Notes under the pieces: generated by a model
What the model was told of the DNA's origin: nothing
Databases searched by the model: none
The model's input: the letters and a program-made list of their open reading frames with translations, nothing else
Translations under genes and position numbers: made by a program
In this document: positions 45,900 to 57,173 of the stretch, piece after piece
Layout of the letters: the number at the start of each line of letters is the position of its first letter
Numbering within the stretch: position 1 is the first letter of the stretch
Source: Ehretia macrophylla
Taxonomy: Eukaryota > Streptophyta > Magnoliopsida > Boraginales > Ehretiaceae
Direction: 5' to 3'
Length of the DNA: 64,000 nt
Assembly: GCA_037974665.1 (NCBI GenBank)
Contig: CM075771.1
Location: 21,091,425 to 21,155,424, forward strand

Positions 45900-46120
45900 A
45901 ATATCTTTTTGTTTCTCTTTCTAGATTATTTATGGAGGCTCACATTTGGAAAATTTATAGCCGAAATCCTTGTATCTTCATATCAATGTGTTGGCAAATC
46001 GGAGTCTCAGACACCTAGACACACGTCTGTCTCAACACTCGGGTCCATGTAAGATAGGTCAATTGGATTGTAAGACTTCTATGAGAGCATCAAGCACGTG
46101 CAATACGGATGACTTGAAGA
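45900..46120. other. Gap between MITE and LINE fragment
   Basis: No feature recognised; may be upstream LINE-derived sequence too degraded to identify. Confidence 0.3.
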
Positions 46121-46785
46121 TACATGGATTTCCGCAATAAATTGCCAAGGATTTACAAGGAAATGCTCGGAGACTCCTATTTGCAAGATTTGCAAGACTG
46201 AACCAGAAACCATTGAGCACCTGCTTCTCTTATGCTATTCAAGTCATCGTTGTCGGATAAGTTCACCTCTCCAATACTATTCTGACGAACGGGCAATCAC
46301 AAGATTTGAGTTATGGTACCTCGACATCCTCAACAAATGTCACTCGGCAGGCCATGACAAAGATTTGCAGCTGCTCTTATAGCTCACATTTGCTGGCAGA
46401 TTTGGAAGAGCAAAAATGATTTCATCTTTGAAGGGATCAGTTTATGCCCAATCAAAACAGCTACTAATGCAGTTCAATTCATGATGGAATATAAGGAAGC
46501 TATCTCAAGAAACAGACCATCACCATATCCACTACAGGATGCAGCCCAATGCATTCCAATGGTGTGGACACCTCCTAGCAGAGGCACCCTCAAAATCAAC
46601 TGTGACACCTCTTTCTCACTGGATAGCAAAATGACAGGCATTGCAATCATTTGCAGAGACCATGAATCATGGTCGCCTTATAAACTGCATTGTCTTCGCC
46701 TCTAGTTGTGAATTTCCCCAACAAGCAGAAGCTCTAGCCCTCCTTGGGGCCATCAAATTGGCAAGCACACTCCAAAGCCACAGTC
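46121..46785 (+). pseudogene. LINE-type reverse transcriptase 3' fragment (zf-RVT and RNase H)
   Basis: One frame reads ICKICKTEPETIEHLLLLC, the zinc-binding zf-RVT signature (C-x2-C...H...C) found after plant LINE reverse transcriptases. Further on, WTPPSRGTLKINCDTSFS and GIAIICRD, then after a frame change FASSCEFPQQAEALALLGAIK, match the RNase H-like domain (RVT_3). Stops and at least one frameshift make it dead. The reading is cut at 46785 by the LTR of the next element. Whether it is a LINE tail or a related non-LTR-derived RNase H gene cannot be settled without the upstream part. Confidence 0.7.
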
Positions 46786-47131
46786 TGTTATGCCCATTAT
46801 TCAATAGATGAAATCCATCCCCATTCAGTCCAAGGCTCAACCAGTCCAGGAAAGAAGAAGTGAACGCGTGACAAAGCCTCCTAAGGCCCTTGCTGATTAT
46901 GTAACTAAACCATAAAGTTGTTGTAAGAGAATATAGCATATATAATTGGGGGAGGTATAGTGATAGGCAAGTAACGACTAACATTATCTTCTTGTGCTCT
47001 ATTCCCTCTCTCTCCTATCCTCTCTGTTCTTCCTTTGCTCTAATATCTACTTAGGTCGAGTTGTAATAATCACAGCTGGGTTTCCCCTGGCTGCTATCAA
47101 TAAATTCAATAGCTTGAGTTAAGCCATAACA
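46786..47131 (+). repeat. 5' LTR of the old gypsy element
   Basis: Starts TGTTATGCC and ends GCCATAACA, an inverted TGTTATG/CATAACA pair. It is followed after 2 bases by TGGTGCTTTC. The LTR interrupts the LINE-like RNase H reading. The partner LTR is not in the window. Confidence 0.7.
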
Positions 47132-47151
47132 ACTGGTGCTTTCATTACTCC

Positions 47152-48270
47152 ATGGTCGACGGTATACGCCTTCAAACCATGGATGCTGCCATCCATAAAC
47201 TCCAAGAGTCCGCTGCTGCTCAGGACTCCACCATGAGCTCCTTTCAATCCTCTTTTTGGCAAGTTTTATCTGACATGACTATGAAACTAAAGGCGATGGA
47301 TGGTTGTCTTCAACAAGCCCCTCGTTTGAAGGAACCTGAGACCACGGCGGGTAGCTTATCCACGGCTTTGCCACCACTATTTTCTCCGACGACCACTTTT
47401 CCGGCGACGAACCAGAACATATTTCGCCATGTTCACGTGGATTTTCCCTGTTTCGACAGGGCTGATCAACTTGGATGGATTTTCAAGGCAGATAGATTTT
47501 TCGCTTTCCATGCAGTTTCAGACTATTAGAAACTGGACCTGGCCTAACTGCATATGGATGGGGAGGCTCTCCAGTGGTTTTAGTGGATGAATAACACGAG
47601 CCCGTTCAGCACTTGGGCCCAATTCATTCGCAATTTGGAAATCTGATTTGGCCTCACTGAATTTAATGACCACCAAGGCGCATTATTCAAGCTGTTGCAC
47701 ACCACCATGGTTCGTGATTATCAAACCTATTTTGAGGCGTTGGCAAATCGCACCCAAGGGTTGTCTGAATCGGCCTTGGTTAGTTGTTTTATCGCTGGCC
47801 TTAAACCTGACCTCCGTGATGAAGTCAAAGCCTTCAAGGCAGTGTCTATGTCTCAGGCCATTGCCTTGGCCTGTTTACATGAGGCCATGTTCTTGGACTC
47901 TAGACGTGGGCTCAATAGACCTAATTACCGCAAGCCCAACTCTTCCTCATTTCACCGTCCAGCCTTATCACCATCCCCATTGGGCCCTCTACTACCCATC
48001 CTTACTGGCCCAACTTTACCCCAAACACTTAGCCCATATACTACTACCCACCCAAACCCATACACTAACCCCCATAACCCAAACACTTCTTCCCCAACTC
48101 ACATTCCTATTTGTAAACTCAACTCCACATAAATGCAAAAACGTTGTTCATTTGGTTTGTGTTACAACTGTGACGAGAAATGGGTTCAAGGCCACCGATA
48201 TCAGACTCCACGACTGTATCTTTTTTATCCTGACCTGCCGGATGACCACCTAATAATGAACTAGCATAAC
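47152..48270 (+). pseudogene. Gypsy gag, degenerate
   Basis: Begins MVDGIRLQTMDAAIHKLQES with a helical N-terminus, then HVDFPCFDRADQLGWIFKADRFF and MDGEALQWF (retrotransposon gag). TAG stops occur at about 47527, 47545 and 47581. Then, in another frame, VRDYQTYFEALANRTQGLSE and SCFIAGLKPDLRDEVKAF, ending in a Pro/His/Asn-rich tail. Multiple stops and a frame change. Confidence 0.75.
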
Positions 48271-50050
48271 AGTTGCAGCTCGCTGAGCTCCAACCAGTTA
48301 CAGAGGCATCTTTCTATGCCCTCAGCGGCTCTCTGTTGTCGACAACGATCCGCCTCCATGCCACAGTTGCCAAAGCTCTTGTCCATGTGTTAGTTGATGG
48401 TGGCTTGACTCATAACTTTATCTAGAGTCACATTGCTCGCCATTTGGGTCTTGCTTTTAAAATATCCCCACGGTTTGTAATGGTTATCGAAATGGTAGAA
48501 CTTTGGTTTCTAAGGGTTGCATGCGTAATGTTGAGCTTACCATTCAGAATTTTCAATTCACTTTGGATATCTATGTTTTACCCATTCACGATGCCGATAT
48601 TGTGCTTGGTGTTCAGTGGATTGCATTGTTAGGCAAAGTCCTCCATGACTACAATGATCTGACTCTCATATTTCTTCATCAGGGAAAAAAATGTTTGCTT
48701 ACAAGGCATTCGTGAAATTTTTCCTCGGCCTATTGAATTTCACAGTTTTCGTAGGCTGACAAAAATTGATGATGTCGACTTTTTCTTCCACTTTCAACCT
48801 ATACAACCTTCTACTGCCCCTCCACCTAACCCAGACACTGATCTTACCAATCTTCTCAACAAATATACCTCTGTCTTCCAAAAACCACAGGGCCTACCCT
48901 CTAGTCGCCCCCAAGATCACGCCATACACTTAATGCTTGGTACATCACCAATCAATGTCTGCCATTACCATTACCTACACTGCCAAAAATCTAAAATTGA
49001 GCGTTTGGTCTCTGAAATGCTTAAGGATGGGGTCATTCAACCTAGCACCAACCCATTTTCCTTTCCCGTCCTACTGGTTTAAAAAGAAAGAGGGGACTTA
49101 GAGCTTTTGTACTGATTATCGGGCCCTTAATACTACCATGGTGAAGGATCGTTTCCCGATTCCCACCGTCGATGAACTGTTAGATGAACTACACGGTGCC
49201 TCAGTTTTCTCTAAATTGGATCTCTTATCTGAGTGTCATCAAATTTGTATTAGGCCCGAGAATGTTCCCAAAACTGCATTCCGGACTCGTAACGGCCACG
49301 GCCACTATGAGTATTTAGTAATGCCTTTCGGCTTGACTAATGCTCCCTATACTTTTCAATCAATTATGAATGATATTTTTTGGCCTTATCTCCATCGCTT
49401 TGTTTTGGTGTTCTTTGATGACATTTTGGTGTATAGCCCCACTTGGGTAGATTATTTAGGCTATCTTGAAATTGTTTTGCAGGTTTTGCTTCAACATCAG
49501 TTTGTTGCCAAACGCACTAAGTGTGTCTTCGTTTAGCTGCAGATAGATTATTTGGGTTATGTGGTGACTGGTTTTGGAGTATAAATAGATCCACTAAAAA
49601 TTAAGGCTATTACGGAATGGCCCAATCCTGTTATAGTACGAGCCCTCCGTGGATTTCTCAACCTTACCGGATACTACAGAAGTTTTATTCGTGGCTACGC
49701 CACTATTACAAGCCCATTAACTGATCTTTTACACAAGGACTCATTTAAGTGAACTGAGACAGCACAACGAGCATTTGATCAACTTAAACAGGCCCTCACC
49801 TCGGCCCTTATCTTGGCCCTTTCGGATTTCACTAAACAATTTATTTTAGAGACTAATGCTTCAGCTGTGGGTATTGGAGTTGTTCTCAATCAAGGCGGTC
49901 ATCCTATTGCATTATTTCGTGCTAAGTTATCACCTCGCGTGTAGGTGGCCTCGGCATATCACCGTGAAATGTATGCCATTATGAAGGCAGTGGCAAAGTG
50001 GCTCCAATATATTTTGGGTCGCCCTTTTTTTTATCAAACCAGATCAACAC
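48271..50050 (+). pseudogene. Gypsy pol: protease, RT and partial RNase H, degenerate
   Basis: Protease-like LVDGGLTHNFI (about 48395), then NVELTIQNFQFTLDIYVLPIHDADIVLGVQW across frames. The RT includes VKDRFPIPTVDELLDEL, FSKLDLLSECHQI, YEYLVMPFGLTNAPYTFQ and FFDDILVYSP. RNase H begins FILETNASAVGIGVVLNQGG and is truncated at 50050. In-frame stops near 49535, 49582, 49750 and 49942. Confidence 0.8.
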
Positions 50051-50519
50051 TGACGAGGGGTTCCCGAGCTGATCCAAGTGAGCCGACCATTTCGAGCTGA
50101 GACGGGCTAATCCGTTGACAGCGCATTCAGCTCAATGTCCAACCTAGATGACTGACCCGACCCCGTTAACCCCGACCTCAGTTCCAGCTGTTCCGATGGG
50201 ACATAAAGCACTGATGGGACATAAAGCTGTATCGCATTAAATGCTGTCAGACCCGAACTTAGTATAAATAGAGCTCCACCCTCTTCATTTGGGGGATCTC
50301 TCTCTCGCTATTAAATGCTCTCAACTACTTTACCAGCTCGGACATACTAATCATTCGCACGTTTGAGGGAAAAATCCGGGTCATCACCCCGCCTTTTCCT
50401 TACTTTCCTTGTGCAGGTCCGATAGCCGACCAAGAAAGTACAGCTCGGAGGCCGACCTAAGAAATTCAGCTCGGCTAAAGCAGCTCCCAAATTCAACTGT
50501 GAGACTTTCAACCTCGACA
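50051..50519 (+). repeat. 5' LTR of Tat copy B
   Basis: TGACGAGGGG to CCTCGACA, TATAAATA at 50263-50270, followed by the TTTGGCGCCGTCTGTAGG primer site at 50521. Inserted in the RNase H region of the older gypsy element; preceding 5 bases AACAC. Confidence 0.9.
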
Positions 50520-50587
50520 GTTTGGCGCCGTCTGTAGGAACAACGAGTTCTTTCATAACTCTCTTTGCCACTCATTGAGAAGCCATC

Positions 50588-52302
50588 ATGGTACAAACTA
50601 GAAGTCACAACATACCGGTAGAGGATTCGCCCAACCTGGAAGGGGACCTCAAAACCGCACAGGCGCCCAGTCAAAACCTAACCCAAGCCGACGTTGGAAC
50701 GAGTCAACGTATACATTTAGCCACTCAAACCAACCCCGCAGCGGAAGGAGACCCCAACTCCAGCCTGTCACCGGAGATAAGGATGATGTTGAGGATGTTC
50801 GAAGAACTTAAGGAGCAAGTGGCCCGGCTGGCTGAGGGTCCCCTGGCACCGCAAGAGGCTATGCCGCGGCCATCGCGCCCCCAGTTCCACATCCCGGAGT
50901 CTAGGCGAAAACGGACGCAGGAAGAGGAGGGCTTCTTAGAGCCAACACCAAGATCCGACACGGCGAGAGGTAAAAGGGCAGCTCAAGCTGATCCCGAGCA
51001 GGCAAAGACCGCGGCTGCCATAGCTAAGGTCATCAACCAACTCGGTGTAAGCCCACTCTCTCCCAAGGTACTAGCCACGCCACTGCCCACCGGCAACCGA
51101 ATGCCCAACCTGGCCGTCTACAACGGAGATGGAGACCCAGCCAGCCACCTGCTCAATTTTGATCACCACATGACTCTGCACGACATGCCAGATCTCATGA
51201 AGGCGAAGACATTCCCTACTACCCTGGTTGGCAATGCCTTGGACTGGTTCCAAAAACTTCATCCTGGATCAATTGCAAGTTTTCACCAGCTGGCGGAGGC
51301 TTTCCTATCCCGCTTCGCAGGAAGCCGCCGCGCCACCCGCCATACTTCTACATTGTTGTTGGTGAAGCAACATAGAGGGGAAACTTTGAGGGCTTACACG
51401 GCTAGATTCAATGAAGAGTCCCTCCGAATTCCCAACTTGGAGGACTCCATGGCTCTGATGGCTTACCAGAGCGGGCTCAGGTCGGGCCCCCTCACATCTT
51501 CCTTGGCAATCGACCCCGTGGATACTGTGTCCGAGCTGATGGTGCGAGCAGAAGGGTACATACACTCGGATGAGATCCATCAGGCAAAAAGGGACGATGA
51601 CAAGGAGAAGGAGGCTGGGAAGAAAGGAGAGGCCTCCCGAGCCCAACCTGGGGCCAAAGCCCAGAACGACCGAGGCAAGCAGCCTCAACAGTCGACGCCG
51701 AACCCCCGGTTCACTATGTTCACTCCCCTTAACACCTCAAGGGAGCAGATCCTAATGGAGATCCAGCACCAGAACCACTTGCCTCCCGCTCCGAGAATGA
51801 AAGGCTGACCCGAGAAGCGCAATAGGACCAAATATTGCCGCTACCACATGGACTACGGCCATACCACCGAGGAATGTAAAGACTTGAAACAGGAGATCGA
51901 GGCACTAATAGCCCGAGGCCACCTACGGAGGTATATAGATCCGCAGCCAACCCGGAATCCAGACCAAAGGGATAGGGAGAGGAGTCCGCCCAGGCGCTAG
52001 GCTGGGGGCGGACGCTTGGCCGTGATTGAAACCATTGCGGGAGGATTGGTGTTAGGAGGCGAGACCTCAGCAGGCAGAAAGGGTTATGTTCGTGCAGGGA
52101 GGGAATATGGACCAATGAGGGGACCGGCCCCGGAGATGCAAGAGCTCACCTTCTCTTCAGAAGACTTGGAGGGGGTGATATTGCCTCACGACGACCCCCT
52201 GGTGATCAGCGCTGAAATAGCCAACTTCACCGTTAAAAGGCTAATGGTGGACACCGGGAGCTCGGCAGAAGTCTTATTCCTAAGCGCTTTTGAGCAGATA
52301 GG
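50588..52302 (+). pseudogene. Tat copy B gag-protease, two stops, truncated
   Basis: Starts at an ATG (MVQTRSHNIPVEDS), the start that copy A has lost. Same gag core as copy A (AKTFPTTLVGNALDWFQKL, LRAYTARFNEESLRIPNL). A TGA at 51806-51808 replaces the CGA of copy A, and a TAG near 51999 replaces CAG. After the stops the frame continues through the region where copy A has its gag stop and into protease (VDTGSSAEVLFLSAFEQIG), where it is cut. The two copies therefore have different lesions in a once continuous gag-pro frame. Confidence 0.85.
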
Positions 52303-52546
52303 TGATATATTCATATTTTTAGACTTATTTCTTAGCTTTTTAAAATTAATTATGCATATTTATTTTAATGTTTGATAACTTTAATTGTGTTTTTGTGCAT
52401 ATAAGAATAAAATCGAGAAAGAGCAATTGAAGTGAAATTTGGAGGGAAATACAATAAAGGACCGAAGTGAAAAAATTGTTGATTAAATAAATGTTGAAAA
52501 AAGTGAAACAAAGTGAAAGAAAAAAAGAAAAGAGAAATATAATTAA

Positions 52547-52652
52547 CCAAGGCTTTTAAAGCCTTGGCTTTCACTTTTCCATTGTCATCCCAAGTCCACG
52601 TTGGACTTGGGAATAAAAAAAGAGAAAAAGAAGTCAAGCCCAACAAGGGCTT
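52547..52652. repeat. Three consecutive hairpins upstream of the LTR TATA box
   Basis: CCAAGGCTTT/AAAGCCTTGG around one base; CCCAAGTCCA/TGGACTTGGG around CGT; AAGCCC/GGGCTT around five bases. All stems are perfect. The TATA box follows 24 bases later. The same arrangement is kept at 59253-59358 in the other LTR. Confidence 0.88.
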
Positions 52653-52675
52653 CACAATGTGGCGGTAGAATTACT

Positions 52676-52683
52676 TATAAAAA
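52676..52683 (+). promoter_or_regulatory. LTR TATA box upstream of pol
   Basis: TATAAAAA. The pol ATG at 53013 is about 330 bases downstream with no other LTR-retrotransposon gene between. Confidence 0.65.
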
Positions 52684-53012
52684 GGTACATGAAACACTCG
52701 AAAAAGAAGTCAGGCGGCGCAAGGAAAAAAGCACAGAGGAGAAACAGAAGGAGTGCGGCGCAGAGGAAAAAAAGGAAAAAACAGAGAGCGAAACAGCAAG
52801 CAATGAAGGAAAAAAAAAAGCTTTGGTGACGAGGAAAAAACAGCAGCAAGTTCGATTTATTTCTTTTCGTAAATTCTTCTTCAATTTTCAGTTGAGATTC
52901 AGATTAAATTATTATTTTCAACAGATTCGAATTAATTTATGGAGAACTTTAATTTACTTTATTTTTATAATATTGATTCAGTTTTGTTGAACATGAATAA
53001 TTACTAGGAGGG

Positions 53013-56000
53013 ATGAGGGATGAGGGTAAGCTCCCTGCTCAGACTGTCGAGAATCCACGTGGCCAGTGTAGCAATGTCCACAATGAGACCACCTATGAGC
53101 AAGCCAAAGCTGTTATCACCCTTCGGAGTGGTTACCAGTTAGATAATCAGGTAGATGAGTCTAATGGAGCAAAGAGAGTGAGTGACAAGAGTAGGGATAC
53201 AAAAGAGGTTGAGGATAAAGTTGAGAGAGTAGGAAGTGAGTTGGGAGATGAGATAGAGGATAGTAAAGAAAATACCATTCCTTCACAGAGAGATGAGAAG
53301 CAGGTTGTAGATCACAGTGATGATAGTCCTCCTAGGGTGCCTTATCCTACTGCTTTAGAGCGACCTATGAAAGATGATAAGCAGTCTCGGGTATTAGACC
53401 ACTTGAAGGATATTAAGATAAACCTGCCTCTTATTGAAGTTATCCAACAGATACCGGCTTATGCCAAATTCCTCAAAGACTTGTGCATTAGGAAGAGGCA
53501 ATCCACCCACATTCCAAAGAAGGTGAGGCTCACAGAGAAAGTAAGTAGCATATACACTAGGGGCCTTCCGCCCAAGTTTAATGACCCCGGAGCCTTCACC
53601 ATTCCTTGCATCATTCAAGATCAACAGGTGGATCATGCCCTCCTTGACTTAGGGTCTAGTGTGAATCTCATTCCATTTGCAGTATATGAGCGTTTAGGTT
53701 TGGGGGAGTTGACTCCCACAAATGTTACACTTCAGTTGGCAGATCGATCTGAGAGACGACCTAGAGGGATAATTGAGGATGTCTTAGTTAGAGTTGGTGA
53801 ATTTCTTTTCCCGGTTGACTTCATTGTCTTAGACATGGACTCAGGACTAGACACTAGGCATGCGACACCAGTTCCTCTAGGGAGACCTTTTCTGGCCACA
53901 GCTGATGCGGTGATATATTGTAGGACAGGGATGATTGAGTTAACCTTTGGGAATATGAGAGTTAAGGTGAGGGTCACAGAGGCGGCTAATCGAGTAAGTA
54001 GACATTCTGAGGATGAATGCTTCCTGGTTGATATCATTGACCCTTGTGTTGAGGAACATGCCCATTCGATGTTGACTGCCGATGATGAGCTTGCAGAGCT
54101 TGAGGCAATCTTGACTCAATTTGACTCTGTTTCATTTGTGAAAGAGCTAGTAGCTTCTACTTCTGTCGTGTCTAATCCTAGCCTTGACAAGGCTAATGAT
54201 AGTCTTAGCTCCCTTCCATCCAAAGTTTGTCCTGATCCCCCTCCGGTTGAGTCTCTTCCAGCTTTAGAGCTCAAACCTTTGCCTGTGCATCTTAAATATG
54301 TGTACTTAGGACCTAATGATACCCTCCCAGTAATTATCGCATCAGACCTGACCACTAAGCCTGAGGAGAGATTGTTAGGAGTCCTTTGTGATCATCAAAA
54401 GGCCATAGGGTGGACCATTTCTGACTTACGAGGTATAGACCCTTCGTTGTGTATGCATCGGATTCACTTAGAAGATGGTGCTACTCCTTCCCGCGAGATG
54501 CAAAGGAGGCTGAACCCAAACATGAGTGAGGTTGTTTATAAGGAAGTCATTAAACTTCTTGATGCAGGTATCATTTACCCGATTTCTGATAGTTCATGGG
54601 TTAGTCCGGTGCAGGTGGTACCAAAGAAGTCTGGGATCACAGTAGTCCCTAATGATAAGGGTGACCTTATTCCTACACGCACCACTACTGGTTGGCGTGT
54701 TTGTATTGACTATAGAAAGCTTAATGCCAAGACCCGGAAAGACCATTTTCCTTTACCCTTTCTTGACCAGATATTAGATAGAGTAGCCGGACAGGGATAC
54801 TATTGCTTCCTAGATGGGTATTCCGGGTATAATCAGATCCCAGTCTTCCCTGATGACCAAGAAAAGACCACATTCACTTGTCCATATGGGACCTTTGCTT
54901 ATCGTCGCATGCCCTTCGGTTTATGCAATGCACCAGCGACCTTTCAGAGGTGTATGATGGCTATTTTTTCTGATATGATTGAGAAGTTTCTAGAGGTCTT
55001 TATGGATGATTTTTCAGTTTTTGGAGCTACATTTGATGAGTGTCTCACACACCTTTCCCTAGTGCTAGAGCGTTGTGTTAAGATGAATTTGGTGCTTAGT
55101 TGGGAGAAAAGTCACTTCATGGTTAGACGGGGGATAGTACTTGGTCATGTTGTATCTCAGGATGGTATTCATGTGGACCCAGCCAAGGTTGAGTTGATAG
55201 AGAAACTCCCAGCACCAAAAACGGTGCGTGACGTTAGATCATTCCTTGGTCATGCCGGTTTCTATCGACGTTTCATCAAGGACTTTAGCCACATTGCTCG
55301 ACCCCTTTCCAGCCTCTTGGCACATGATACTCCATTTCATTTTGATGATGAGTGTGCCAAGGCATTTGAGAAGCTGAAGTCTTTACTGTCCTCCGCACCT
55401 ATCATCCAGCCTCCTGATTATAGCCTCTCTTTTGAGATTATGTGTGATGCATCCGACTACGCAGTGGGGGCTGTTTTGGGACAACGTAGGGATAAGTTGC
55501 CATGTGTGATTTACTACGCCAGTAAGACCTTAGATGATGCTCAAAAGAATTACACTACCACAGAAAAGGAATTGCTAGCTGTAGTTTTCTCCCTTGATAA
55601 GTTTAGATCATACATCCTAGGGTCAAAGGTGATAGTCTACACAAATCATGCGGCCTTGCGTTACCTACTTGCCAAACGGGATGCTAAGCCCCGTCTGATT
55701 CGGTGGTTACTATTACTTCAGGAATTTGATTTGGATATTAGAGATAAAAAGGGAAGTGAGAATTCTGTTGCTGACCATTTGTCGCGTTTAGTCCTTGGGT
55801 CTCCCACCGACTCCCTTCCTTTTAATGATAGCTTCCCTGATGAGCAACTATTTGCTGTCTCACATAGGATCCCCTGGTATGCCCATTTTGTTAATTATTT
55901 GGCAGCGAGAGAGTTGCCTGTTCACTGGGGGCGGGGAGAGAAGGATCGTTTCATGGCTCGAGTAAAACATTTTATTTGGGAGGATCCCTATCTCTTTAAG

Positions 56001-57173
56001 GTGTGTGCTGATCAGGTTATCCGACGATGTGTGCCGGAAGAAGAGTTTGATAGCATCCTTAGCTTTTGTCATGGGGAGGCATGTGGTGGTCATTTTGGAG
56101 GTAAGAGGACAGCTGCTAAAGTCCTCCAGTGTGGTTTCTTTTGGCCTACTTTGTTCAGAGATGCCCAACAATTCTGTAAGAAATGTCATCGATGTCAACA
56201 ATTTGGGTCTATCTCTAGGAGAGACATGATGCCCTTATCACCCATTTTAGTTTGTGAGATATTTGATGTGTGGGGCATTGATTTCATGGGTCCTTTTCCT
56301 CCTTCGTATGGGTACACTTATATTCTTGTGGTTGTAGACTATGTGTCCAAGTGGGTGGAGGCGGTGGCAACTCGAACCAATGACCACAAAGTTGTGGTCA
56401 AGTTCATTAAAGAGCACATCTTTTCTAGGTTTGGGGTGCCATGTGTGCTTTTGAGTGATGGAGGAAAACATTTTCGCCATAGGACACTTGAGTCATTATT
56501 GAAAAAATATTCAGTCCTGCATAAGATTGCAACACCTTATCATCCTCAGACGAGTGGGCAAGTGGAGGTGTCAAATAGGGAGATAAAATCCATTTTACAG
56601 AAAACAGTTAGGCCCGATCGTAAGGATTGGTCATGTCGTTTACACGATGCGTTATGGGCCTATCGCACAGCTTTTAAGACTCCCATAGGCATGTCTCCAT
56701 ATAGATTAGTTTACGGTAAGGCTTGCCACCTCCCTGTTGAGTTAGAGCATAAAGCTTATTGGGCTATTAAAGCCCTGAACTTTGACATGCAGCAGGCAGG
56801 TGAGAGTAGAAAATTGGCCTTGAGTGAGTTAGAGGAACTTCGTTATGAAGCATATGAGAATGCCAAACTTTATAAGGAGAGGATGAAGAGAATTCACGAT
56901 AAATCTATTTTGCGCAAAACCTTCGCCCCTTCAGATAAGGTTTGGCTGTTTAACTCTAAATTGAAGTTCTTTCCAGGAAAATTGAGGACTAGATGGGATG
57001 GACCCTACGAGGTGCTCGAGGCATACCCTTCAGGGGCTATTAAAATTAAACACCTCAAAGATGGGCGAGTCCTCACAGTTAATGGCCAACGTTTGAAACA
57101 TGCCCTTGATCCGAGTTCGGTCCCTCACGAAGTTGAATCTGTAGAGCTACGGGACACTTCTGACCTTGCATGA
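53013..57173 (+). CDS. Athila-like pol polyprotein, intact, 1386 aa
   Basis: Single uninterrupted frame for protease, reverse transcriptase, RNase H and integrase. Protease about 190-300 with [14 protein letters not shown] about 490-720 with [27 protein letters not shown] and the catalytic FMDDFSVF near 664. RNase H about 805-930 ([31 protein letters not shown]). Integrase finger near 1026-1060 ([18 protein letters not shown]) and core with [14 protein letters not shown] and [11 protein letters not shown] supplying the D, D, E residues. A C-terminal GPYEV module is present. The N-terminus corresponds to the C-terminal part of gag-pol in the copy at 62081. The ATG (ATGAGGGATGAG) comes from a 7-base duplication at the deletion joint with the LTR. 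No stop or frameshift, unlike every other pol here. Confidence 0.93.
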   Translation: MRDEGKLPAQTVENPRGQCSNVHNETTYEQAKAVITLRSGYQLDNQVDESNGAKRVSDKSRDTKEVEDKVERVGSELGDEIEDSKENTIPSQRDEKQVVDHSDDSPPRVPYPTALERPMKDDKQSRVLDHLKDIKINLPLIEVIQQIPAYAKFLKDLCIRKRQSTHIPKKVRLTEKVSSIYTRGLPPKFNDPGAFTIPCIIQDQQVDHALLDLGSSVNLIPFAVYERLGLGELTPTNVTLQLADRSERRPRGIIEDVLVRVGEFLFPVDFIVLDMDSGLDTRHATPVPLGRPFLATADAVIYCRTGMIELTFGNMRVKVRVTEAANRVSRHSEDECFLVDIIDPCVEEHAHSMLTADDELAELEAILTQFDSVSFVKELVASTSVVSNPSLDKANDSLSSLPSKVCPDPPPVESLPALELKPLPVHLKYVYLGPNDTLPVIIASDLTTKPEERLLGVLCDHQKAIGWTISDLRGIDPSLCMHRIHLEDGATPSREMQRRLNPNMSEVVYKEVIKLLDAGIIYPISDSSWVSPVQVVPKKSGITVVPNDKGDLIPTRTTTGWRVCIDYRKLNAKTRKDHFPLPFLDQILDRVAGQGYYCFLDGYSGYNQIPVFPDDQEKTTFTCPYGTFAYRRMPFGLCNAPATFQRCMMAIFSDMIEKFLEVFMDDFSVFGATFDECLTHLSLVLERCVKMNLVLSWEKSHFMVRRGIVLGHVVSQDGIHVDPAKVELIEKLPAPKTVRDVRSFLGHAGFYRRFIKDFSHIARPLSSLLAHDTPFHFDDECAKAFEKLKSLLSSAPIIQPPDYSLSFEIMCDASDYAVGAVLGQRRDKLPCVIYYASKTLDDAQKNYTTTEKELLAVVFSLDKFRSYILGSKVIVYTNHAALRYLLAKRDAKPRLIRWLLLLQEFDLDIRDKKGSENSVADHLSRLVLGSPTDSLPFNDSFPDEQLFAVSHRIPWYAHFVNYLAARELPVHWGRGEKDRFMARVKHFIWEDPYLFKVCADQVIRRCVPEEEFDSILSFCHGEACGGHFGGKRTAAKVLQCGFFWPTLFRDAQQFCKKCHRCQQFGSISRRDMMPLSPILVCEIFDVWGIDFMGPFPPSYGYTYILVVVDYVSKWVEAVATRTNDHKVVVKFIKEHIFSRFGVPCVLLSDGGKHFRHRTLESLLKKYSVLHKIATPYHPQTSGQVEVSNREIKSILQKTVRPDRKDWSCRLHDALWAYRTAFKTPIGMSPYRLVYGKACHLPVELEHKAYWAIKALNFDMQQAGESRKLALSELEELRYEAYENAKLYKERMKRIHDKSILRKTFAPSDKVWLFNSKLKFFPGKLRTRWDGPYEVLEAYPSGAIKIKHLKDGRVLTVNGQRLKHALDPSSVPHEVESVELRDTSDLA

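Larger units (their letters stand above)
46786..50050 (+). mobile_element. Old Ty3/gypsy element, 5' part, interrupted by Tat copy B
   Basis: LTR 46786-47131, then a TGGTGCTTTC primer-site-like sequence, gag, protease, RT and the start of RNase H. The sequence stops in RNase H exactly at the TGACGAGGGG start of a Tat LTR. It has many stops and frameshifts, consistent with age. The RT motif FFDDILVYS resembles chromovirus-type gypsy elements; the lineage is not certain. Confidence 0.82.
50051..52302 (+). mobile_element. Tat-type retrotransposon copy B, 5' part
   Basis: LTR, primer site, gag and protease closely similar to 20792-23066. The sequence breaks at 52302 where the Athila-like LTR begins. 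Tat sequence resumes at about 63449 at a point matching 23850 of copy A, so about 780 bases (end of protease to early RT) are missing. The 3' half lies beyond the window. Confidence 0.9.
52303..53003 (+). repeat. Truncated Athila-like LTR (first 700 bp)
   Basis: Near-identical to 59009-59707 (about five differences by eye). It has TG at its start but ends abruptly at AATAATTA, losing the last 750 bases of the LTR, the primer site and all of gag. It holds three hairpins (52547-52567, 52589-52611, 52636-52652) and a TATAAAAA box at 52676-52683. Confidence 0.9.

Noticed and set aside
52298..52302. ATAGG before the Athila LTR as a target duplication, identical to that of Tat copy A
   Set aside because: No matching copy at the right end of the block because that end is truncated; the identity with the Tat copy A duplication is most likely chance for five bases.
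52601..52990. 129-codon Lys/Glu-rich frame in the Athila-like LTR, also at 59307
   Set aside because: Low-complexity A-rich LTR leader; the two copies disagree in frame after a run-length change, so no protein constraint.
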